Position numbers and translations under genes: made by a program
Notes under the pieces: model-generated
What the model saw: only the letters and a program-made list of their open reading frames with translations
Told to the model about the DNA's origin: nothing
Database searches by the model: none
Assembly: GCA_023443865.1 (NCBI GenBank)
Contig: JAEZST010000022.1
Location: 744,001 to 808,000 of the forward strand
Reading direction: 5' to 3'
Source of the DNA: Spirochaetota bacterium
GTDB taxonomy: Bacteria; Spirochaetota; Spirochaetia; Treponematales; Treponemataceae
Length of the DNA stretch: 64,000 bases
Part shown: positions 59,049-64,000 of the stretch, piece by piece
Position numbering within the stretch: position 1 is the stretch's first letter
Layout: each line of letters starts with the position of its first letter

Positions 59049-59405
59049 CTATTTCGGGGGCATTGACGAAAGGGCGCCCGCGTTAAGCACGTTGCCGAAG
59101 CCAAGCCTCCGAAGCAAGGCGGCGGCCTGGGCGCTCCGCGAGCCGGAAGCGCAGTAGACCACGACCGCCCTGTCCTTCGACCCGAGCTTTCCGCTTCTTT
59201 TCTGAAGGGTATCGAGGGGAACGTTGACCGCCTCGGGGTAGTGCCCCGAAGCGTATTCCCCGGCCGTTCGTACGTCTACCACCAAGGCTCCCCCGTCCAC
59301 GGCGGCGCGCACTTTTCGAGCCGTACCCCGTTTCCTGATTTGACCCCAAACGACGTAGGCCGCCAGGGCCGATATAAACAAGATTCCCGTAATGTTCTGA
59401 TCCAT
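59049..59405 (-). CDS. Membrane-anchored rhodanese-domain protein
   Basis: 118 residues. An N-terminal helix (about 5-22) anchors a single rhodanese domain. 'LVVDVRTAGEYASGHYPEAVNVPLDTL' is the domain start and 'VVYCASGSRSAQAA' holds the active-site cysteine (C in YCASGSRS). It probably transfers sulfane sulfur or binds thiols at the membrane. AGGAG lies before the start. It is convergent with the metallophosphatase. Confidence 0.9.
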   Translation of the reverse strand: MDQNITGILFISALAAYVVWGQIRKRGTARKVRAAVDGGALVVDVRTAGEYASGHYPEAVNVPLDTLQKRSGKLGSKDRAVVVYCASGSRSAQAAALLRRLGFGNVLNAGALSSMPPK

Positions 59406-59485
59406 CGCATAACGCTCCTATGGCTTGTATATTATGAGATGATACGGGAACGCCGACTTTTTTTCGGTGACCGCGGTTACGTACG

Positions 59486-59520
59486 GGCATAAAAAAAAGC
59501 GGTCCCATGGAACCGCTTTC
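59486..59520 (-). terminator. Terminator after tRNA-Pro
   Basis: On the minus strand AAAGCGGT and ACCGCTTT form a perfect 8-bp stem with loop TCCATGGG, followed by a run of T. It lies 24 bases beyond the 3' end of the tRNA gene. Confidence 0.9.
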
Positions 59521-59543
59521 GTCTCGCGACATAATTTTTTCGG

Positions 59544-59617
59544 TCGGGCAACCCGGACTTGAACCGGGGACCCCAAGTCCCCCAGACTTGTACGCTAACC
59601 ACCTGCGCTATTGCCCG
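59544..59617 (-). tRNA. tRNA-Pro (anticodon GGG)
   Basis: 74 bases, no intron. Acceptor CGGGCAA pairs with TTGCCCG (discriminator A). D arm GCGC/GCGT, anticodon stem CAAGT/ACTTG with loop CTGGGGG (anticodon GGG), T stem CCCGG/CCGGG with TTCAAGT loop. It reads CCC and CCU proline codons. The next three bases are CCG, so CCA is not encoded and must be added by the CCA transferase. Confidence 0.95.
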
Positions 59618-59650
59618 ACCCAAAAAACGCCGCCGTAAGACGCGAGAACT

Positions 59651-59679
59651 AAACTATCATGGGTCATCGGTTGTGTCAA
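59651..59679 (-). promoter_or_regulatory. Promoter of tRNA-Pro
   Basis: Minus strand: perfect -35 TTGACA (59679-59674), 17-base spacer, weak -10 TAGTTT (59656-59651). The -35 is consensus, as expected for a stable-RNA gene. Confidence 0.55.
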
Positions 59680-59685
59680 TACGTC

Positions 59686-59714
59686 TTGCCCGACATCCGT
59701 AAAACCACTATGAT
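59686..59714 (+). promoter_or_regulatory. Promoter of the response-regulator gene
   Basis: -35 TTGCCC (59686-59691), 17-base spacer, -10 TATGAT (59709-59714). A leader of about 30 bases carries GGAG before ATG 59751. Confidence 0.5.
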
Positions 59715-59750
59715 TATTATCATAAGAATACGTCGTTGGCGGAGCTGCAC

Positions 59751-60470
59751 ATGTCGGATACGAACGTTGATTTACGCGCAAAGGTACTGATCGCCGAGGA
59801 TGACACGATTGTCGCCCTGGATCTTCAGGGCATGATCACGCGCCTTGGGTACGACGTGGTGCAAATCGTCAACACCCCACAAACCGCCGTCGTCTCCGCG
59901 CTCCGCTTCCGGCCGGATATCGTTCTGATAGACATGGGCCTCGCCGGCACGCCCGACGCGGTAGACGTCGCCCGGGAAATTAACGGGCAACTCGATATCC
60001 CCGTCGTCTTTTGCGTGGGAACGCCGGATATCGCCTCTCTGACGCGGACCAAGAATCTCGAATACGCTACGTACCTCCTAAAGCCCATCAATCCGGATAG
60101 CCTGTCCACGACGCTCGATACGGTTCTGTATAAATACAAACTCGAGCGGCGGGTACGGCAGGCGGAAGCGCAGTTCCGCAAGCTCGCCGACACCTGCGGC
60201 CTATTGACCTATTTCACGGAGCGGGGCGCCGCCGTGGAATGGTATTGGTCTCCCTCCGCGGGACTGGAAACCGAGCGGGGCAGCCTATCGGATACGATAC
60301 GGGAAAGGCTCGCCGAGGGAATCGCGGCCACGTCGGCGGGCGGAATCCCCGAGAAGGTCAATTTTATCATGCCCCGACCGGAAGGCGCCTGGGCCGTTAT
60401 CGGTATCCTGGACCGAACCGACGGCCGCCTGCACGGGCTCGTTATTCCCTTGAACGACCTTCCGGGGTAA
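59751..60470 (+). CDS. Response regulator with unassigned C-terminal domain
   Basis: 239 residues. The receiver domain (about 8-125) has 'VLIAEDDTIVALDLQGMI', phospho-acceptor D61 in 'VLIDMGLAG', and 'YLLKPIN' with the Lys. The following about 110 residues have no helix-turn-helix, GGDEF or ANTAR motif that I recognise and may be a sensor-like (PAS-type) fold ('RKLADTCGLLTYFTERGAAVEWYWSPS'). No histidine kinase is adjacent. ATG 59751 is preferred over an upstream TTG because GGAG is placed correctly. Confidence 0.85.
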   Translation: MSDTNVDLRAKVLIAEDDTIVALDLQGMITRLGYDVVQIVNTPQTAVVSALRFRPDIVLIDMGLAGTPDAVDVAREINGQLDIPVVFCVGTPDIASLTRTKNLEYATYLLKPINPDSLSTTLDTVLYKYKLERRVRQAEAQFRKLADTCGLLTYFTERGAAVEWYWSPSAGLETERGSLSDTIRERLAEGIAATSAGGIPEKVNFIMPRPEGAWAVIGILDRTDGRLHGLVIPLNDLPG

Positions 60471-60473
60471 ACC

Positions 60474-61496
60474 GTGCCGGCCGAATTTTTTCACGTGGCC
60501 TGCGCCCGGGACGCCCTTTCGACCCTGCCGGCGCTTCCTTTCGAAATCGATTCGGCTTCCTTCGCCCTCGGCTGTCAGGGCCCGGACATTTTTTCCCATA
60601 ACCGGCGAACCAAGCCCCTCTCGCTGGCGTACGCCCGACTGTTGCACCGCCGGGAATACGGCACGTTTTCCGGGCATCTGGCCGTCCTTCTTTCCCGAAG
60701 CGACGTTCGCGCCCAATCCTGGTTCCTCGGCTTCCTTACCCATGCGTCGGTGGACCGTACGGTGCATCCTTACGTTATCAGCAAATCATGCCCGATTCCC
60801 GGCGAATCGGGGCCCGATATCGACAGGGCCCGGCTCCATGCCTTTTTTGAGCGGATTCTCGACGATGCCCTTGAGGGCTATCGCGGAACGGACGGCGAAG
60901 GGGTAGCATGGCAATGCGCTCCGGTGCGGATTCCCGAGGGCCTTCCCGAGGCGCTTGCCCGTCCCGTGGCGGAGGCCCTGTCGCGAACCTACCGGGACAA
61001 GGCCGGGGACCGGGTAGCCGAGCGGGTCTTGAACGCCTTTGCCGACTCGGGACGGGTGTTCGCGCTGACGGCTCCCGACCGTGGGCGCTCGTTTATATCG
61101 GACGATTTGGCCCGGCTTATCGGCTACGGACCCGACGCCGTGGCCCTCTTGCGACCCGTGGGCTTGCGCGAACGCGCCGACTGGCTCAATCTCGGGCGCG
61201 AAGCGTGGCCCGAACCCGTTTCGGGCGAATTGAGGCGCGACTCGGTGCCGGAACTCGCTTCCCTTGCCGCGCAACGGTCCGCGGCGGCGCTCATCGCGGG
61301 AATATCCGTTTTGACGGGCGAGCGAGAGCCATCTGCGCTGGCAGCCCTTATCGGCAATCAATGCCTTTCCGCCTGCGGGGAAGGGGGATTGCCCGCGCCT
61401 GCGCGGTACTCCGCCCCCTTCGACCTGTCCCGGTTCCTTTTGCAGCAAACCGAGCTGCGCCAGGCCCAGGTCCTGCGGGGAACGGACTTCGGTTGA
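60474..61496 (+). CDS. Zinc-dependent phospholipase C-like protein
   Basis: 340 residues, GTG start three bases after the previous stop. The N-terminal 140 residues carry the pattern of the zinc-dependent phospholipase C family: 'FFHVACARDAL', 'GCQGPDIFSHN' and 'FLGFLTHASVDRTVHPYVIS', with several conserved His/Asp metal ligands. No signal peptide is seen, so a cytoplasmic location is likely. The C-terminal 200 residues are not assigned. Its substrate is unknown. Confidence 0.8.
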   Translation: MPAEFFHVACARDALSTLPALPFEIDSASFALGCQGPDIFSHNRRTKPLSLAYARLLHRREYGTFSGHLAVLLSRSDVRAQSWFLGFLTHASVDRTVHPYVISKSCPIPGESGPDIDRARLHAFFERILDDALEGYRGTDGEGVAWQCAPVRIPEGLPEALARPVAEALSRTYRDKAGDRVAERVLNAFADSGRVFALTAPDRGRSFISDDLARLIGYGPDAVALLRPVGLRERADWLNLGREAWPEPVSGELRRDSVPELASLAAQRSAAALIAGISVLTGEREPSALAALIGNQCLSACGEGGLPAPARYSAPFDLSRFLLQQTELRQAQVLRGTDFG

Positions 61497-61521
61497 CCGC
61501 GCGCGGCGGCGCTGGTATGAT
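61493..61521 (+). promoter_or_regulatory. Promoter of the FliG-like gene
   Basis: -35 TTGACC (61493-61498), 17-base spacer, -10 TATGAT (61516-61521), then 6 bases to ATG 61528. It overlaps the stop codon of the upstream gene. Near-consensus and apparently leaderless. Confidence 0.65.
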
Positions 61522-61527
61522 GCAGCG

Positions 61528-62649
61528 ATGAAGGTGAACGACCAGCGCTTGAGCGCGTACCGCAAAACCCTCGACGCAAACGAAGAACCCGCCCTGATCA
61601 AGGTCCCACAAAAAGACGGGTCCCGTCCCCGTGAAGGGGCGGCCAATGAGCCGGCGGATACGCCCTATCGGAAGGTCGCGAAATTCCTGCTTTTAATCGG
61701 AAAGGAAGAAGCCGGGCGGATATTATCCAGGCTTTCGGAAGGGCAGGCGGAAAAAATCGCGGCGGAGATCGCCTCGATCCGCAGGGTTGACCCCGACGAG
61801 GCCTCGGTGGTGTTTGCCGAATTCGAGTCCCTCTTTAGGAAGGCCCGCGTGCCTTCGGGCGGCGTGGATACCGCCCGGGAGATACTTTCCCAGGCGTTCG
61901 GCGAGGACCGGGCGGAGGAAATGCTCCGAAAGTCCGTGCCCGACATGGACGGAAAGCCCTTCGATTACCTTTCGGGCATGTCGGCGGAACGGGTCGATCG
62001 CCTGCTCGCGGGGGAATTGCCCGCGGTTAAGGCCCTCGTTTTGTCCCGGCTTGAACCCGCCCAGGCCGCCGGGATCATCAAGCTCATGTCTCCCGAAGAA
62101 AAAAAGGAAATCGTGATTCGCCTCGCGAAGCTTACCTCCGTCAGGCCGGAACTGATCCGCAGGGTCGACGAAACCATGCGCGAAAAAGTGCTCTCGGTTT
62201 CCGTAAGCGACGAGAGCTCCATCGACGGTAGGGCCGCGCTCGCCGAAATCCTCAGAAACATGGACATGAAATCCGGGTCTTCGATTCTCGATGGCCTCGG
62301 CTCCAACGATCCGGAGCTCGGTCGCGACCTCCGGGAACGGCTGTTCACCGAACGGGACATAGAACGTTCCGACGACCGCTACGTGCAGGAAAAATTGAGG
62401 GCCCTCGAAGACCGCGAAATCGCCTTGGCCATAACCGGCCGGAGCGAGGGATTCAGGACCAAGATATTCGCGAATATATCGAAGGCCCGCGGCGCTCAGG
62501 TCCTTGAGGAAGAGCGCCTGGCGGAACCCGTTTCCAAAAGGGAAGCGGACCGGGCCTATAACGCTTTTTTCGCCGCCCTTCGTTCCGCCTGGGAGCGGGG
62601 AGACTTGCGGGTGGCGGATCACGACGAAAAAGAGGAGTGGGTTGAATGA
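61528..62649 (+). CDS. FliG-like flagellar switch protein
   Basis: 373 residues. The overall pattern matches FliG: an N-terminal 'RKVAKFLLLIGKEEAGRILSRLSEGQAEKIAAEIASI' (PFAM FliG_N-like), a middle domain and a C-terminal domain ('KLRALEDREIALAITGRSEGFRTKIFANIS'). The middle-domain EHPQ motif is replaced by 'GELPAVKALVL', so the interface with FliM is probably changed. Spirochaetes often carry two FliG copies; this is likely the non-canonical one, or a FliG-related protein. Start at 61528 follows a strong -10 with no ribosome site. The next gene overlaps its stop (ATGA). Confidence 0.85.
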   Translation: MKVNDQRLSAYRKTLDANEEPALIKVPQKDGSRPREGAANEPADTPYRKVAKFLLLIGKEEAGRILSRLSEGQAEKIAAEIASIRRVDPDEASVVFAEFESLFRKARVPSGGVDTAREILSQAFGEDRAEEMLRKSVPDMDGKPFDYLSGMSAERVDRLLAGELPAVKALVLSRLEPAQAAGIIKLMSPEEKKEIVIRLAKLTSVRPELIRRVDETMREKVLSVSVSDESSIDGRAALAEILRNMDMKSGSSILDGLGSNDPELGRDLRERLFTERDIERSDDRYVQEKLRALEDREIALAITGRSEGFRTKIFANISKARGAQVLEEERLAEPVSKREADRAYNAFFAALRSAWERGDLRVADHDEKEEWVE

Positions 62650-64000
62650 ACGTACGGAAAGGCGATTACATACACGGTTTCGATATCGTTTCCTTGGAAG
62701 ACTTCGAGGAACTGCGCGGGGTGGGCGTATTCGCCAGGCACCGGGTCACGGGCCTTGAGCTCTTCCACATCGTGAACGACGACGAGGAAAACCTTTTTGC
62801 CTACGCCTTCGCCACGCCGCCGGCGGACTCGACGGGGGTCGCCCACATCATCGAGCATTCGGTGCTCTGCGGATCGCGCAATTATCCCCTGAAGGATCCC
62901 TTCCTCGTGCTCGCTAAACAAAGCGTCAAAACCTTTTTGAACGCCATGACCTTCCCCGACAAAACCGTATACCCGGCCAGTTCGATGGTCGAGGCGGATT
63001 ATTTCAACCTCATGTCGGTCTACGGCGATGCCGTGTTCTTCCCCCTCTTGGAGGAATGGACGTTCCGGCAGGAGGGACACCGGTTCGAGCGGGACGCCGA
63101 GGGAAAGGTATCGATACAGGGCGTGGTTTTCAACGAGATGCGGGGGAACTACTCGAGCTTCGACAACGTCGCCGGCGACTGGTCCCTCAAATCGCTTTTG
63201 GGGGGCACCGTATACGAACACGATTCGGGGGGCGACCCGGCGGACATTCCCGCGCTGACCTACGAACAGTTTAAGGCCTTTCACGCGAAATGGTACCATC
63301 CGTCGAACTGCCGCGTCTTTTTATGCGGGAATATCCCGACCGAGCGCCAGCTCGAGCTTCTGGACCGCCGCTTTCTCTCTTCGTTTGAATCGAGGGAACG
63401 GGAAGGGTTTCTCTCGACGGTAACGCCGTTCGACCGACCCCGCATCCTCGAAGTGCCCGCGCCCGCGGGAGAGGGACAGGACAAGGATAAGGCCACGGTC
63501 CAGCTCAATTGGCTCCTTCCCGATTCCACCGATACCGTCGCGTTGATGGAGGCGAATTTGGTGGCCGAGATCCTGCTCGGGCACGACGGCGCCCCCCTCA
63601 GCCGGGCCCTGCTGGAATCGGGACTCGGCGAGGACGTGGCTCCTTCCAGCGGCCTCGAGACGGAAATTCGGCACATGTGCTTCAGCGTGGGCTTGCGCGG
63701 CGTGAACCGCGACCGGGCCGACGCCGTTGAGCGCTTGGTGCGCCAAACGCTCGAAGCCCTCGTCGAGGGCGGTATCCCCGCCGAGGAGATAGAGACGGCG
63801 GTCCGGTCCATCGATTTCGGAAACCGCGAGATCCGCCGGTCGGGGGGCCCCTTCGCGTTAACCCTGATGCGCCGTTCCCTGCGGGGCTGGATTCACGGGT
63901 TCGGTCCCGAGGCCACCCTTCGCTATATTCCCGCCTTTGAGACGGTGAAGCGCCGGATCTCCGAGGATCCGGAATACCTGATTCGACTCATAAAAAGCTG
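62646..64000 (+). CDS. M16C (presequence-protease-like) zinc metallopeptidase, N-terminal part
   Basis: The frame is open from ATG 62646 to the end of the window, giving 451 residues of an expected about 1000. The inverted zinc motif HxxEH is 'HIIEH' (67-71). 'GSRNYPLKDPF', 'KTFLNAMTFPDKTVYPASS' and 'GVVFNEMRGNYSS' are typical of PreP/insulinase-type M16C enzymes, which degrade small unfolded peptides inside the cell. Start overlaps the FliG-like stop. Confidence 0.93.
   Translation, partial: MNVRKGDYIHGFDIVSLEDFEELRGVGVFARHRVTGLELFHIVNDDEENLFAYAFATPPADSTGVAHIIEHSVLCGSRNYPLKDPFLVLAKQSVKTFLNAMTFPDKTVYPASSMVEADYFNLMSVYGDAVFFPLLEEWTFRQEGHRFERDAEGKVSIQGVVFNEMRGNYSSFDNVAGDWSLKSLLGGTVYEHDSGGDPADIPALTYEQFKAFHAKWYHPSNCRVFLCGNIPTERQLELLDRRFLSSFESREREGFLSTVTPFDRPRILEVPAPAGEGQDKDKATVQLNWLLPDSTDTVALMEANLVAEILLGHDGAPLSRALLESGLGEDVAPSSGLETEIRHMCFSVGLRGVNRDRADAVERLVRQTLEALVEGGIPAEEIETAVRSIDFGNREIRRSGGPFALTLMRRSLRGWIHGFGPEATLRYIPAFETVKRRISEDPEYLIRLIKS

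Overview
This window is a GC-rich (roughly 60 % by eye) bacterial chromosome segment that reads as a spirochaete, probably a Treponema/Spirochaeta-like free-living or gut-associated member. The main evidence is a cheA - cheW/cheR fusion - cheX - cheY operon, a FliG-like paralogue lacking the EHPQ motif, a presequence-protease-like M16 peptidase, and lipoprotein and beta-barrel genes typical of a diderm. Large amino-acid biosynthesis blocks and secreted chitinases argue against a host-restricted pathogen. The assignment is inference; no rRNA is present.

Layout. 1-4.4 kb: 3' end of a malic enzyme, an EamA transporter, ndk, gpsA and ffh. The ffh 3' end carries three in-frame 75-bp tandem copies that each repeat the last codons and the stop. 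4.4-7.8 kb: a diguanylate cyclase divergent from an AmmeMemoRadiSam triad (LigB-like protein, AMMECR1 protein, radical SAM). 7.9-10.9 kb: FHA protein, a PPP-like phosphatase split by one in-frame TAA, and a membrane Hanks-type kinase. 11-17.2 kb: two large lipoprotein chitinases, the second with two GH18 domains, followed by a convergent GPH sugar transporter. 17.2-27.5 kb: acyltransferase, two radical SAM proteins, MFS transporter, isocitrate dehydrogenase, ThrE-type exporter, CorC-like CBS protein. 27.6-45.8 kb: amino-acid biosynthesis: aspartokinase-homoserine dehydrogenase, a DAHP synthase-prephenate dehydratase fusion, ilvH, leuA, cimA, leuB, ilvD, ilvB and dapL. A DUF4143-type ATPase and an MBOAT/SGNH pair interrupt it. 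45.9-47.9 kb: two predicted outer-membrane barrels. 48-52.8 kb: chemotaxis operon. 52.8-64 kb: winged-helix regulator, an SMC-family ATPase with an unrecognisable hinge, two envelope proteins, a metallophosphatase, rhodanese, tRNA-Pro(GGG), a response regulator, a zinc-phospholipase-like protein, a FliG-like protein and the start of an M16C peptidase.

Functional picture. Isoleucine carbon appears to come through citramalate (cimA beside leuA). Lysine/peptidoglycan uses dapL, and aspartate-family entry uses the fused AK-HSD. ilvC and leuCD are not in the window. Chitin is probably degraded outside the cell, with a GPH transporter next door as a candidate importer. Signalling is dense: c-di-GMP synthase, Ser/Thr kinase with FHA and phosphatase, chemotaxis, an orphan response regulator.

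A recurring structural theme is promoters whose -10 hexamer sits only 6-8 nt before the start codon with no Shine-Dalgarno, which suggests several leaderless mRNAs (genes starting at 5505-, 5574+, 7881+, 19942-, 20009+, 25515+, 27507- and 61528+). The points most worth following up are these leaderless starts, the split phosphatase beside its kinase, the AmmeMemoRadiSam neighbourhood, the DAHPS-PDT fusion, the SMC hinge and the tandem duplications over stop codons. No CRISPR array, insertion sequence or prophage was found. No gap between genes exceeds 300 bases.
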